A stretch of DNA of 64,000 nt from Guyanagaster necrorhizus (taxonomy: Eukaryota > Basidiomycota > Agaricomycetes > Agaricales > Physalacriaceae). The stretch's first letter is position 1; each line of letters opens with the position of its first letter. The stretch spans positions 627,187 to 691,186 of the forward strand of contig NW_025064896.1 in NCBI RefSeq assembly GCF_019112545.1. The letters are read 5' to 3'. Positions 36,680 through 49,299 of the stretch are shown one piece after another. The notes beneath the pieces were generated by a model. It saw only the letters and a program-made list of their open reading frames with translations, was not told the DNA's origin and searched no databases. Made by a program: the position numbers and the translations under genes.

Positions 36680-39600
36680 AGAGAACTCGGAGGCCAGTAA
36701 CTAAGCAAACTCTTTGTTGGTACCTTCATAGCCTAGCCACTGGATTTTGTACAGCAGTGAGCAGTGGAACTGGTGGTTCAGTTTAGAGTCGAGAATTTGG
36801 GCTATTTCGAAATGTTCTTCTCTGTTGATTTCAACTGGAGGCAGTGGTGGTTGGATTTGGTTAGAAATGGTGTTTTCTTCTATAGGTTCCAATTATGACA
36901 CATAGAAGACAGGGTGAATGGACCAGAGATCCAGCAGAAGCCTCAGGGTAAAGGAGTGGGTATCAGGTTGGGCTGTGATTTTGAAAGGGCTAAGATATTT
37001 CTCTGAGAATTTTCTGGTCAGGTGGGTGGTTTTAATATGTTTGAAGCTGAGATAGACCTTGTCCCCCACTGTGAATGGTGGTGCTGGGATCTGATGCTTG
37101 TCTGCTTGGATCTTGTAGCAAGACTGAGCTTTGGAAATTTCATTCTTCAGTAATTGATGGAGTTCATTCAGGTCGACTGTGAAGTCTTGGGCCTGGGTGG
37201 AGGCAATGTCTCTTTCAGGGTGAATGGTGATGTTGGGGTGGTAACTCTTGTTAGCAAAAAATGGGGAAATTCCAGTGGATGCATTAGGGGCATTGTTGTA
37301 AGCAAATTCAGCAATGGATAGGAGAGTATCCCAGTTATCCTGCTGGTAGGAGCAGTAGATGCAGATGTATTATTTCAGAGTTTGGTTTGCTCATTTCATT
37401 TGTCTGTCGGCCTCTGGATAATAACCAGAGGTAAGGTGGAGTTCCATGTCAAGGGCCACAGCTAAGGTGCAAGTAAATTGGGAGACAAATTCAGAGCCAC
37501 AGTTGGATGTGATGTGGCTGGGTACCCCATGTTTGGAGAATACATGGATAAGGAAAAGTTGGGTGAGCTCCATAAAGTTGATGGTGTCATGAGTGGGAAT
37601 AAAGATGGCTTGCTTGCTAGCTCGGTCTATGACTACTAAGATGGCAGTGAATCTATTGGAGTCCAGTAATTGTTCAATAAAGTCTATGGAAATGGAATCT
37701 CATGGCCATTTGAGAACTGGCAGAGATTTGAGTAACCCATAGAGGTGATGTTTGGGTGCTTTATTGTGCCCACAAACTGTGCAGGACTTAATATAGTGTT
37801 GGACATATTCATGCATCTTTGGCCAGGTGTAGTTCTGCCAGACTAGTTCCAATGTCTGGTTTTGACCAAAGTGACCTGCCAAGATGTGGTCATGATTGTT
37901 CTGTAGTATATGGAGGTGGAGATCTTCGGAGTCTGGGACATACATGCAGCCTTTGAAGCAAAGGATGTTGGATTCATCAATAGACTATTAAAAAGGAGAG
38001 AATTCAGAAGTGGCCTTGGCCTGGCAGAGTCCATTGGAGGATGTAGCATTAGAGCATTGTGCTTGTCTGATATCGGTGTGTAGTTTGTCGATATCCATGA
38101 TGGCACTAGCCCATAGGGTGGGGCCTTTGAGATAGGTTGCTCAGAGTGACACAGAGAGTTGTTCTTGGATGAACACAGGTCAGAAATTGTGGGGGTTGAC
38201 TTGGGCATATTAGCTATCTCTCTCTTTAAAGTAGATGTCCTATTGTCTAGTGAGTGCATCTGGTTTTCCACCAAGTTTTCCAGAGCAGAATCAGATTACT
38301 AGGTTGAACTGAGATAGGTATTCAGACCAGCAAATCTGTTGGTGGGTTAGAATCTTAGTGGTGGCAAAGTATTCAAGGTTCTTGTGGTCTGTTATGACAT
38401 CAATGAAGTCTGTGGAGCCTTCAAAGTAGTGCCACCAATGTTTAAAGGCTTTAAAAATGGCTAGGAGCTCTTTATCATGGGTATCATAGTTGAGTTCAGC
38501 ATTGTGGAGGCTCCAGGAGCAGAAAGCAATAGGGTGAATTTTGCAATCTTCGAGATAGATAGAGAGGATAGCTGCAATTGCATAGTCAGAGGTGTCAGTT
38601 TTCACCACTATCTTTTGATCAGGAACCCAGTGGATAAGAATAAGAGCATATATAAAGGCCTGTTTCAACTCATTGAAGGCAGCCAAGTATTTTTCGTCAG
38701 ATTTCCATGGAGTTCCCTTGCAGGTGAGTCATGTAAGGGGAAGAATGATATCACTATATTCATGTATAAAGTGACAGTAGAAGTTGGCAAAGCCAAGAAA
38801 AGATTGGATGTCCTTGACTTTTTGTGGCACCAGCCAGTCGACAATGGCCTTGACTTTTTCTTTAGACATGTGAAGTCCTTCAGGTGATAGGATATAGCCT
38901 AGATATTCCATGAAATCCTGGTTGAATTCACATTTGGAATCTTTGCAGTAGAGTCCATTAGCTCTAAGCCTGTGTAGGATCTCTTGAACATGTTTCTGGT
39001 GATCTTCTGGGTTGTTGGAATATATGAGGATGTCATCAAGGTAGACTACTACTGATATGTCAAGCATGTCAGAGAATATATCATTCACAAATTGTTGGAA
39101 TGCTGCTAGAGCATTTGTGAGGCCAAAAGGCATGACATGCCATTTGAAGGAACCATAACAGGTCCAGAAGGCTGTTTTCCATTCATCCCCTTTAGCTATG
39201 CAAACAAGATGGTAGGCATGCCGAAGGTCGAGCTTGGTGTAGATGTGTGCAGAGCAGGTGGAGTTGAGGAGATCAGAAATGAGGGGGAGAGGGTAGTGAT
39301 CTTTCTTGGAGATTTTGTTTAGGCCACAGTAGTTGATGCAAAGTCAGAGTTCACCAGTCTTTTTCTTGACAAATAGAACTGGAGCTCCATGTGGAGAGCA
39401 GGATGGAGTAATGAACCCATTGCACAGATTATCATTAATAAACTCTCATAGGGCCTTGAGTTCAGATTCTGAGAGAGAATAAATAGGGCCAAGCAGTAGA
39501 GATGTTTCTTTCTCAAGGTTGATTTTGAGGTCGTATAGCCTGTGTTTGAGTAGCTTTTTGGAGAGAGTATCATTGAAGACATCTGCAAAATCATGGTACT

Positions 39601-40480
39601 CTACTGACACTGATGAAAGATCTGCTGGTCCCATGGATGCAGCCTTGGCTCTAATATTAGGCAAGAAAGGCTGCAGTGTGAACTGCTGAGCACCTTCTTC
39701 TGCACTGGCTCGGACAAATGCAGCAGCAGATATGATGGAGATCTTTGGATGTGCTTTCATAGTAAAAAACTCTGAGGGAGAATAGGAGTAGATGGGTTCA
39801 TATGAGAATAGAGTCTGCCAGTTACTCGGAGTCGATTTGGAATAGAGTGAAGCCCCAGGAGTTGGACTGATGGAGTCTGGTGGGCATAGAAGTTCTGGAT
39901 TTAAGCTGAAAGGCTCAGAGAGAGGTGGACTGTTGTCCTGTAGGCATGGAAGTCTCTGAGATGTGATGGAGGCTGCAGAATTGATTGGAGTGAGATTCTG
40001 ATAGCTTGAGCAGAAAATGATACTGTTCTCAACCCAGTCAATCAGAGAATTGTAGCAGGAGAGCCAGTTGTATTCTAGGACAAGATTGCAAGATGAATCC
40101 AGAGGAGTGACATAGAAGTCAGTGGGGAAGATGTCTCTGGATGGGAAACAGATGGAGATGGTTGCAATTTGAGATATATGGCTCTCAATAGAGCCATCAA
40201 ATAATTGAAGTTGCACATTAGAGATGGTTTTAATGGGAATTTCATTGGCAGCTATGTACTTAATGTCAACAAAGCAGTGGCTAGAGCCAGAATCAATAAG
40301 GGCAAGAAAATGCAGAATGATACAAGTTGGAGAACCATTGCATTCTATAGTAGTTGGTAATTCTGCTGAGAGAGGAATGTGAAAGGAGTGATTGGAAAGG
40401 GATGTTGCATTGAGAGTGATGATCTCCAGTGTGTGAATAGAGTCAATGCAACCCTGAACTCACATAGAGGGAACAGGGTT
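36680..40480 (-). pseudogene. Element B pol remnant
   Basis: Minus-strand domains in order: protease LIDSGSSHCFVD near 40297; RT with [18 protein letters not shown] and YLDDILIYS near 39040; RNase H VVKTDTSDYAIAAILS near 38610; an integrase zinc region HFGQNQTLELV.. to CTVCGHNKA near 37880..37770; an integrase core with HITSNCGSEFVSQF and SGYYPEADRQ near 37530..37400; and a chromodomain (EEHFEIAQILDSK.. LYKIQWLGYEGTNKEFAW) near 36820..36690. Stops at former Arg and Trp codons break the frame. Better preserved than element A. Confidence 0.85.
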
Positions 40481-40485
40481 GCTTC

Positions 40486-41910
40486 CTAGTTTTCTGACTC
40501 TATCAGGGCTGGTTCTACTGGAGCAGTGTTGACTTCTGCTGCATGACCTTTGGCAGAGGCTGCTGCCTTCCACTTGTTGCAGTCCTCGGTCTTGTGTTTG
40601 GCTCCACAGAATATGCAAAGGTTGTTCTGGTGCTGGCAGTCTTTTTCTTTCTGAGTAAGATGGCCATCTTTGTCTAGCTTGTCGGCATAAGGCTTAGGGG
40701 TGGTAGATTTCAGTGTGGAGCTAGAGTCCAAGGAGGAAGAGTTGGGCCCCTTGGATTTAGGATTAGAGGATTAGTTGAAGGCCTTATTGTCCTAGTTTTC
40801 ATGGGCAATTTCGGTCTTTCAGATTCAGTAGTGAGCATCAAGTTCTTGAGCAAGGAAGCACATATCATGAAGGTTGTTTGGCTTTCCATGGTGTGCCATA
40901 TCATCCTTAAAATGGATGTAGAGACCATGGTAAAAGACATGGTGGAGGGAGTTATCTCTGTACCTAATTTATGAAGCATACTGGTTGAATTGGACTATAT
41001 ACTTCATAATCTGATCTCCATCATGCATCTGGAGGTGTTCTAATGCATCTTCAGCATCTCCAATAGCATCAAAGAGGCTGAAGTTGCTATGAAGCTCATC
41101 CAGGAAAGCTGTGTAAGAGAATTGCCAGGCTGGTAGATTCTGTGGGTTAAGGTTAAGAATGTCTGGTTTGAATCAGTTAAGCATGGTGCCAGCCAGGAAT
41201 GAAATAGCATAGTTGACCTTGTTAGCATCTGTTGTGAATATGGTAGGCCTGTTGTTGAAGTTCAACTGAAGGGAGACGATAAAAGTCTTCAGTTCGTGAG
41301 GGTCAGAATCATCAAATGGTTTCAGTTCCTTGATCTTGGTTCAGATAGTGGCTGGTTTAGGGTTGTTGAGGGAAGTGGAGACTCCTCATAACAGGTTCAT
41401 GAATTCTAGGAACATGTCCTGCTGATTTGGATTGTTACTTCCCATAGAGCCATTGGAGCTGCCTGGGCCATTGGGACCATCTGGACCTTCTGGTAAAGGG
41501 TTTGGTGGATTACCATCTGGTTCCTATTGGATGAGAGTATGAGTAGGGGTGTCTTCATCTCTACTCTCTGAGTCTGGACTGTCTGAATTCTCGTGCATGT
41601 TGCCCAGGAATAAGGGGTCTATTGAAGGGTCAGTTCAGACACCATACATCAGGCTGGTCTGTTGGACTCTATTGGTTGGGATGCTGGTGGTGTTGAAAGG
41701 GTTAGGGGAATCGTCATAATTAGGTTGGTGGGCAGTGAAGCTAGAGTGATTGTAGATTTCCCTATGGGAAGGTTGTTCTCCACTGGAGGCCAATCCGAAA
41801 AGGCCTGGTTGTTCCTTTGAGGCAGAGGCTGGAATGTCTTCCATAGAAAATGTGTTTGGATGGGTTTGTTCAGGATCAGTTTCTGTGGGTTCAGTAAATG
41901 TGGTGGACAT
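40486..41910 (-). pseudogene. Element B gag remnant
   Basis: It starts MSTTFTEPTETDPEQTHPNT and has a Pro/Gly/Asn-rich linker near 41480. The capsid region is at about 40980..41350, and a zinc-knuckle variant CIFCGAKHKTEDC lies at about 40580..40620. Two or more stops interrupt it. It aligns throughout with element C gag. Confidence 0.8.
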
Positions 41911-41949
41911 GATAAAATTTTCAACTCAAGGGTTTGAGTTCAAATATAC

Positions 41950-42432
41950 TGTTAGGAATGTGCCAATTTGAGTGGGCTTGAGTGCACATGTGGAGTCCAG
42001 TGGAGTGTGTGGGCATTGACAAAGCTATTGGCAATGTCACCCTTAAGTCAGAGCCTAAGGATCTGGGTGGACAGAATAGAGTTTCATCAGAGAAGTGAAC
42101 CTGAATATCCTTTGGAGTGGAATCTGATGGGCAAGGAGTTGAAGTGAGTGCAAAGTGTAGATGGCTTATCCAAGTTGATATTCAAACTGAGTAGTTACGG
42201 TGATATACATAGTTTTATATACTAATGGTAGCTAATTCTGAGTCAGGTTCCATTAGGTTCTGATGTCAATATTTGCTACTGAGTTCAGGGTTTAGATATT
42301 ACAATGTGAAATATGGATGTGAAATGATAATGGTGAAATGAAATTAGTAGATAATGAGAAGTGGTCAGAGTCCGGTGAGTAGCATGATTGAATTTGTGGG
42401 GTGACATGGAGGCCAGCAGTATGCACATAACA
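41950..42432 (-). repeat. 5' LTR of element B
   Basis: Plus-strand reading TGTTAGGAATGTGCC to GCACATAACA. It is followed by AACAA (42433..42437), the second copy of the target duplication. In the element's own direction it reads TGTTATGTGC..CCTAACA. Confidence 0.87.
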
Positions 42433-42437
42433 AACAA

Positions 42438-42699
42438 CAAGTATTATAGCATAGACATGCACAATTAGTGGTACTATATTTATCTAAGAGACAAATAGTA
42501 TATAAGTAGCATAGGTAGCACTATATATCTCTAGTCTCAAACTATCCTTAATTCTACCATTTTACCTTGAGTCAACTAGTATTGATCTTGAAGGCACACT
42601 GCTAGATCTCACATATAGTGAACTCAGACATGATTGTACAAACACAATACAGTATCTATTTATCATATGATTATAGTCACATGCTGACTGGGCCTGAAA
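42438..42699 (+). repeat. 3' LTR of element A, right piece
   Basis: CAAGTATTATAGC.. aligns with the second half of the element A 5' LTR (from about 26860) and ends GGCCTGAAA, a mutated form of GATCTAACA. GAAGG follows as the target duplication. Confidence 0.8.
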
Positions 42700-42704
42700 G
42701 AAGG

Positions 42705-44430
42705 ATTTTGTGGATGGACTATAATTATCAAGTCAACACTCTTGGTCATAAAGAAGTGAAAGTCACTACAAGTAGAGAAAAGGCTGTTGCTGGCAGATTG
42801 GCTCCAAAAAGAATGATTATAAGCAATAAGAAGATAGAAACTGAAACTGTATATAGTGGCCAGAGACAGCTGATAGATATAAATGCATTCCAAAATGAAG
42901 GAAAGTGCTTCAATTGCAGAGAGAAAGAGTATTTATCTCATGCATGCCTGAAACTCCATAAACTTTAGTCTCAAAGATCTGCCTCAAATGCTGCATCAAG
43001 TAGTAAGTCTCCTGTCTCATAAAATATTCATGAAATGAAGTTTTCAGATGATGAATAGAAATAACTAAATCAGATATACTAGAAAGAAATAGCCATTTGA
43101 AAAGCATAGAAAGAATTGGATCAAGCCATTGAAGAAAAGAAAAGGAAAGAAGAAGAAACTGAATCCCAGGAGAATTTTGGCAAGTAACTCCTTGACATAT
43201 ATATAGGTGGGTTTCAGACACTTTTTGATCAAAGCAGATGATGCTAAATTAGTGCATTCTAAACTAGACACTATACCTACTAAAACTATTTCTGTAGGTA
43301 TCAAAAATAAATATTCACTGCTCAAAAAAGAAAATCATACACAGAAAAACTCAAATGCTTCAGAAAGCCAAACAGAGTGAGCAACACCTCATAAGATATG
43401 ATTTATTATTCTGCTTAAAACTGAAGAAGAGCAACAGGGAGAAATAGAGTCTATACTACAAGTATTATCTCTGGAACCAAAGATAAAATAATCCATTTAG
43501 TGCAGAGCCTCTGTAGAGAAGTCCTGGCCCAAGCAGACAGTGGAGTACCCAAAAGAGGAGCACCCTGTACTGAAATAAACCAAAAACGCTGGATGGAGGA
43601 AGCCAGATATGGCTGCCTGAGTGTTATGAGTCATAAAAGAATCCTAAAATCCAGTGGCCTTGGCCTTGTTAAAAGAATGGGTACACTCAAAACAGCAAAT
43701 GAAAGCTGATCAGAATCTGATCAATATACTCTGAAGCATAGGAGAAGATAAAGTGCTATGAGCACTAGAAGAGGTGTGTCAAAGGAAACAGTACATATAA
43801 GAAGAAAAAGGCAGAGATGAAACCATTCTCTGCATTTAACTAGAGACACTAGACACTCATCAAATAGTGAGCACTGAGGCCTTATTAGACAGTGGATGCA
43901 TAGAGAGTTTCATAGATGAAGTCTTCATCTGACAGAATAGATTTAATACTCAAAAAATTCCTAAACTTATTCTGATGTATAATGCAGATAAAACCCTCAA
44001 TGATGGAGGGTCTATATCAGAATACTGTGAACTATGAATAACCACAGGAAATAGGCATGTCAAGTGAATAGATTTTGCTATAACCCATTTACACAACTGA
44101 GAAGTGTTCCTGAGATATGACTGGCTTTAGAAGCACAACCCATGAATAGATTGAAAGAAAGAAGTTGTTTTCAATGGATGCACTTGTATCAGAGGACAGA
44201 GAGTCCACCCAGACTAAGACAAACCAGAAGAAATAATATGGCAGAAGATGAAAGAGAGAGATCAGCTCCTAATGGTAGACCCTCAATCAGCTATAAAGAT
44301 CTAGGCAGCTGGCACCACTTCAAATGAGTTAGCCACCAAAGCATATGCAGAAAAGCCTAAGAAGTCCTTTGAAGAAATAGTTCCCAGACAGTACAGAGAC
44401 TTTATTGATGTATTCAGCAAGGAAAACTTC
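42705..44430 (+). pseudogene. Element H internal region, right part (gag zinc knuckle and protease)
   Basis: It continues the element H gag after element A. Zinc knuckle-like KCFNCREKEYLSHAC is at about 42901..42948. Protease LLDSGCIESFIDEVFI starts near 43880, with the Asp-Ser-Gly triad intact. It stops at 44430 (DFIDVFSKENF..) where the LTR of element F begins. The RT and integrase of H are not present in the window. Confidence 0.68.
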
Positions 44431-44880
44431 TGTTAAGCCCAAGTGACATGTGACTAAAATATATAATAAATAGATGCTGTATTGAGTTTATACAGTCATG
44501 TCTAAGTTTACTGTATATGTTTATATGATGTTATGTCTCAAGACCAAATATAAGTCAGCTTGAGGTAGAATGGTGAAGATAAACTCTAGCTCAAAGCTGA
44601 AGATATACAGCAAAAGCTACACTACTTATATACTATTTGTCCATAAGATAAATATATCTCTACTAATTATGCATTTTTAGGTTATAAATTGTCTTTGAGC
44701 ATTGCTACTGCCTACAAAAGAGTATTGTCTATAGTTGAGGAGCATTGTCATTATCAGAGGACAATGGCAGACTTAGCCTATTATGGTGACTAAGTCTGTC
44801 TCATGATTCTAAGCATCAGTGTAGATGCTCTGACTAAGCATAAATAGAGGTTAAAAGGAAAAAAGAAAAAAATCATAATA
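44431..44880 (-). repeat. 3' LTR of element F
   Basis: Same type as the solo LTR at 25849..26265. The final CA has become TA (..CATAATA). The adjoining internal sequence (TTTAGAGAGAGTTCATAATC) matches, in reverse, the bases before the 3' LTR of element A, confirming the family and orientation. Confidence 0.75.
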
Positions 44881-44959
44881 TTTTATTCTCTCTTTAAGAC
44901 TATTGTCCTGATGAATCAATTTAGAGAGAGTTCATAATCATGTATAGCATCATTTGCAT

Positions 44960-47900
44960 TCATATGTCATTCATTGACCCACTAGTTAGATTCAGAACTA
45001 TAATCCTTCCAACTGACCAGATAGTCAATGGTTGTGTATGATCTTTTACTATGGGCATGGATTTTGCAAAGATGATGATTGAGAATTTGATTCACCTTAT
45101 AATGTTCTTCATCATTGATTAGTTTGAGGTCTGGTGGCAGTGGCCATTCTTGATTTGAAAAGATGAGAGCAATGTATGAGATAAGAAGGGCTTCATTGAA
45201 TATGTCATGGATCTTCCATGCAATAAGAAGGTGGAGTTTGTAGGCAGATAATCTGATTTTAGCAAGAATCAGAAATAGTTCAGTGCATTTATTGACAAGT
45301 TTTTGTTTGGAACAGGGTAGGTAAAAGTTAGTTGCATCAAGCCAAACCTTGTTATTTATAGAATATTGATGAGTGAGAGAGCAATGTTTGTTATACTGCT
45401 TTTTCATAGTTATTGCTGCCTTTTCTAAGATGGCATATGTTTTGTTATGTATTTTTGCCATGGTGTGGGCAAAATCAGAGGATGCAGGTGTAGTGGTATG
45501 TTGTCATTCAGTGTGTGAGATATTGGGGTGATATTTATAGTTAACAAAAAAGAGTGTTTTTTCTGTAGTGGAGTGGATATGGTTGTTAAGTTGGAATGCA
45601 GCTAAGGTGAGCTATTTGACCTAATCATTCTGCTGATAATTGATGAACATGTAGAGATATTTTTCTATCTTTTAGTTCACTTATTCTATTTAGCTATTGG
45701 TCTATGAGTGATATGCTGTTAAAATGTTGCTTCAGATGTTTAGAAGATATTATGCATATGCCATTGGTCTCCATATCACTTCAACCAACTATGAATTTAA
45801 TCACCATGTCTCACTGAACTCTACCTGCTTCCTATTAACTATCAATTTTATTTTATCATTATCATTTCACATCTGTATTTTATATTGTAGTATCTAGACT
45901 CTGAAAATAGTAGCAAACAATTTACACTGCAACCCAATAGACTCTGACTTAGAATTAACCACCAATAGTATATAAATCATATACAATTGTTGTAATTACT
46001 CAGTTTGAATATCAACTTGGATAGCCATCTACACTTCATACTTACTTTAGCTCCTCTCTATCTTGTCTGTCAGATTTCACTCTAAAGGATATTCCTCTTC
46101 ACTTCTCTAATAGAACTCTGTTCCATTCATCTAAATCCTTAGGCCTCAACTCAAGGGTGATATTGCCAATAGCTTTATTGATATTCATGCACTCCATCAG
46201 TCTCCATATATGCACTCAAGTCCAATTGATTGGCATGTTCCTAATAGGAGGCAGTATAGGTCATTAAGGAATTTTGATATGAATTGTGGTCTCTAATCAG
46301 AGATAATGACTTGTGGCATTCTGTATTTGACATAAACCTCATTCTGAAGGATTTTTGCTCAGCCTTCAGATGATAGTTCTGTCAAGCATATGATTAAAAT
46401 GATAGCTTTGGAGAATCAATCAATGATTATGATAATTGCATCATAACTGTTACAGTCTGGTAGGCTGGTGATCATGTTGACTGAGATATGAGTTCAAGGC
46501 TCCTGTGGCACTTTATTTGGATGAAGTGGAGCTATATGTGATTAAGTAGATGTCTTTTCCTGCTGGCATATCTTATACCTCTTTGCATATCATTCTATGT
46601 CTTGTCTCATTTTTGGCCACCAGTACTCATGCAGGACTAATTTCTTAGTTTTCATAATTTCTGGGTGTTCCACTGTTGCATGGTTATAGTATGTCATGAT
46701 GATTTCTCCATGAAGTTAGTAGTCTCAGAGAATATAGATTCTTCTATTATATTAGATTAGTCTATTATCTCTTGTCATCTTTTATTTATGATTTAGTGAT
46801 AGAGCCACTCATTGATTCTATTGGCTAGTATTGCATATGGCACTTTTGATCTGCTTATGAATCTCTTTCTTAGTTGGCATAATCATTGCCTGAAAATATT
46901 CTGGTTTTAGCAATATCATGCTATCATTGTTTTTGCCTTTCTGATCATAGTCAGCCTGTTGGCTAAGAAGATCTGTCTTCTTATTCACAGCTCCAGCCTT
47001 GTGGTATAGCATATAGTCATATTTGGAAAGTTCTATGATCCAGCATACTTATTATTGATTAAGCTTCTAGAAAAGTTGGAAGTATCAGAGATTCTAATAG
47101 TCAGTCCAGATTTTGAAGATCTGAACTGCTCTGATTAAATAGTGATGCCACTTCATGAGAGTGAGCATAATAGCCAGAAGCTCCTTGTTATATATCTTGT
47201 AATTACATTCTGTGACAGTTAGCATCTTGAAGAGGAAGGCTACCAGTTGCCACTTTCTGTCTTGTTCCTGAGAGAGTATCACTCTGATTGCACCTTTGCT
47301 TAAGTCTGCTTCCACCCTGAACCTCTCCTCTTGTGTCAGAATTGCCAGGACAACATCTTCTGCAAAGTGTTGTTTGAGATTATTAAATGCCATCTGTTGA
47401 GAGTGCCTCCAGTTCTAGGGTGTATTTCTGGTCAACTGTGTCATCAGATGAATGATCTTGCTGTAGTCCCATATAAACCAGTGGTAGAAGTTAGTGAATC
47501 CTAAAAGGGATTGTAACTCCTTTTTCTTTATTGACATCAGCCATTCTGTTACTCCTGCTATCTTGACCAGGTTTATTTGTATGCTTCCTTCACTGATGAT
47601 CACTCCAAGATACTCTGTCTCTAATATCTTGAACTCACACTTCTCTGCTTTGAGAAAAAGCTTATGCTTCCTCATTAACTTAAGTACCTGTCAGACCAGT
47701 CATTGATGCTCTTTCTAGTCCTTAGACATAATGAGAATGTCATCAAGATAAATTGTAATCTTTTTGATAGTGATAAGGTCCTTGGAAATATCATTCATCA
47801 TCCACTGGAAGATCACAGAGGAGTTGGTGAGGCCAAAGAACATAACTGTCAGTTCAAATAATCTATGGTTGGTCCAGAAGGCTGCCTTCCATTCATCATC

Positions 47901-49290
47901 CTCTTTGATCCTTACATTATTGTATCCTCATCTGATATCCAACTTGGTGTAGTATTGAGCTCTGTGTAACTTGTCCATGAGTTTTGAGATGAGCAGAAGG
48001 AGATAATGATTCTTAATTATCATCTCATTCAGCTTTCAGTAATTCTGTATGAGCTGGAGCTTCTCATCTTTCTTTCTGATGAAAAAGAAAGGGGAGGCCA
48101 TAGGTGACTTGGAGAGTCAGATTCATCCACTGGAAAGGTTCTCATCTAAGAACTTATCAAGTTCCTGTTGCTCTAGGTTCTTGAGAGATATATCTGGCAA
48201 TCCAAGTTGGCATTCACATTCAGAATCAGCTTAATCACATGGTCTCATGGTTTCAGTTCTAGTAGTTTGTCAAAGCTTTTCTTACTGAATAAGTTCTAGT
48301 AATTTCAAGCCTATTCAGATATCATCTTCTTGAATATTTTCTCTCCCTTCTCTGTATTAGCCTTTATGGCCAGATCATTAGCATAATGGATGGCTCTGAC
48401 ATATATGGCTTGTTCTATATTGACAGCAAGAATAGTCTCACTATTCTCCATCTTCTTATTCCACCAATCTTCAGGATCTTCATTGGGTAGTTCAAAAGAT
48501 ATTTTGTAGCATCAATACTGAGTGAAGGTGATTCTGCTGGTTTTCTAGTTGATGAGTGGATTATATCAGATAAACCAGTCATGATTGAGAAATATTTCCT
48601 TGGTCCTTAGGCTAGTGACAGCTAAGTCAATTTGTTCTGAGTGATCTCTGATAGCTAGTTAGAGTTTGACAAACTTGGTTATTAAACTAGCTTGATTCTT
48701 AGTTCTATTGGTGTTATAGACTGGTATGGGGGCAGCTGTGATCTGAGTAGATAAACTGTGCTTGTTGACAAAAGCATGATTAATTGAGCTCTCAGTACAG
48801 CCACTATTGATCAGAGCTGTCACTGCATATATAAAGTGAGAAGTGAGTGTCTTGATTTGGGCCTTGGTGGTCAAATCCTATTTCAGGGTTTTCTGTCATT
48901 AGATGTATTTCTTAGGTCCCCTAAGTTCATTGAGCCACTCCAATGCTCAGCATTACTTGGCCTTCCTGATTTCCTCAATCATCTCATCAATTACTTCTTT
49001 GACTCAGATCTTATATACTCAGTTTTTGAGTATTGTTTTTGCTTCTTCTTCTGTCTTTGCATCCTTGATGGTGTACCAAGTCCATTCAGTATTGAAGGGC
49101 TTAAGCTACTCAATGGGGGTTGCTCCTCCTGTTCAGCCCATAGGCAGTTGAGTTGTGTCTTTAAATAATTCTTTTGGTAGTCTTATGGTAGATGACTAGA
49201 GTATGTTTGAATGCATGCATAATTTAGGCATAACTACAGAAGTACTATGAGTCTGTCTGGCAGCTATTTGAGACACACCACAAAGTCCAT
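44960..49290 (-). pseudogene. Element F pol remnant
   Basis: Minus-strand pieces: protease ALINSGCTESSINHAFVN near 48820; RT part FKILETEYLGVIISEG and LLGFTNFYHWF near 47620..47480; RNase H VEADLSKGAIRVILSQEQ near 47330; a YMLYHKAGAVNKKTDLLS segment near 47000; integrase C-terminal VWLDATNFYLPCSKQKL near 45340; and chromodomain EEHYKVNQIL.. TIDYLVSWKDY near 45110..44990. The same layout and motifs as element A. All are broken by stops. Confidence 0.75.
45748..46246 (+). repeat. Solo LTR, family 2, inside element F
   Basis: TATTATGCATATGCC to TTCCTAATA is the same sequence as the LTRs of element C (TGTTATGCACATGCC to CCTAACA), with more transitions. Flanks GAAGA and GGAGG are compatible with a mutated 5-bp target duplication. 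It indicates a family 2 insertion that later lost its internal region by LTR recombination. Confidence 0.75.
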
Positions 49291-49299
49291 TGGCTAAGC

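Larger units (their letters stand above)
34465..42432 (-). mobile_element. Element B: family 2 Ty3/gypsy chromovirus with antisense gene
   Basis: A full-length minus-strand element of ~8 kb lies inside the 3' LTR of element A. Target duplication AACAA is at 34460..34464 and 42433..42437. LTRs are 34465..34946 and 41950..42432. Minus-strand gag lies at about 40486..41910 and pol at about 36680..40480. Between the pol end and the left LTR is a plus-strand gene (35071..36406). The terminal TG of the left LTR has become TA. No TGG-type primer site follows the 5' LTR. Confidence 0.88.
26546..42699 (+). mobile_element. Element A: family 1 Ty3/gypsy chromovirus, interrupted by element B
   Basis: It spans from TGTTATGATTTTT at 26546 to 42699, with target duplication GAAGG at 26541..26545 and 42700..42704. 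The 5' LTR is 26546..27124 and internal DNA is 27125..34277. The 3' LTR starts at 34278, is split by element B at 34465..42432, and resumes at 42438. The plus-strand order is gag zinc knuckle, protease, RT, RNase H, integrase, chromodomain. All frames carry stops, mostly where Arg CGA would have become TGA. A purine-rich AAGAAGAGAGCAA precedes the 3' LTR. Confidence 0.85.
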
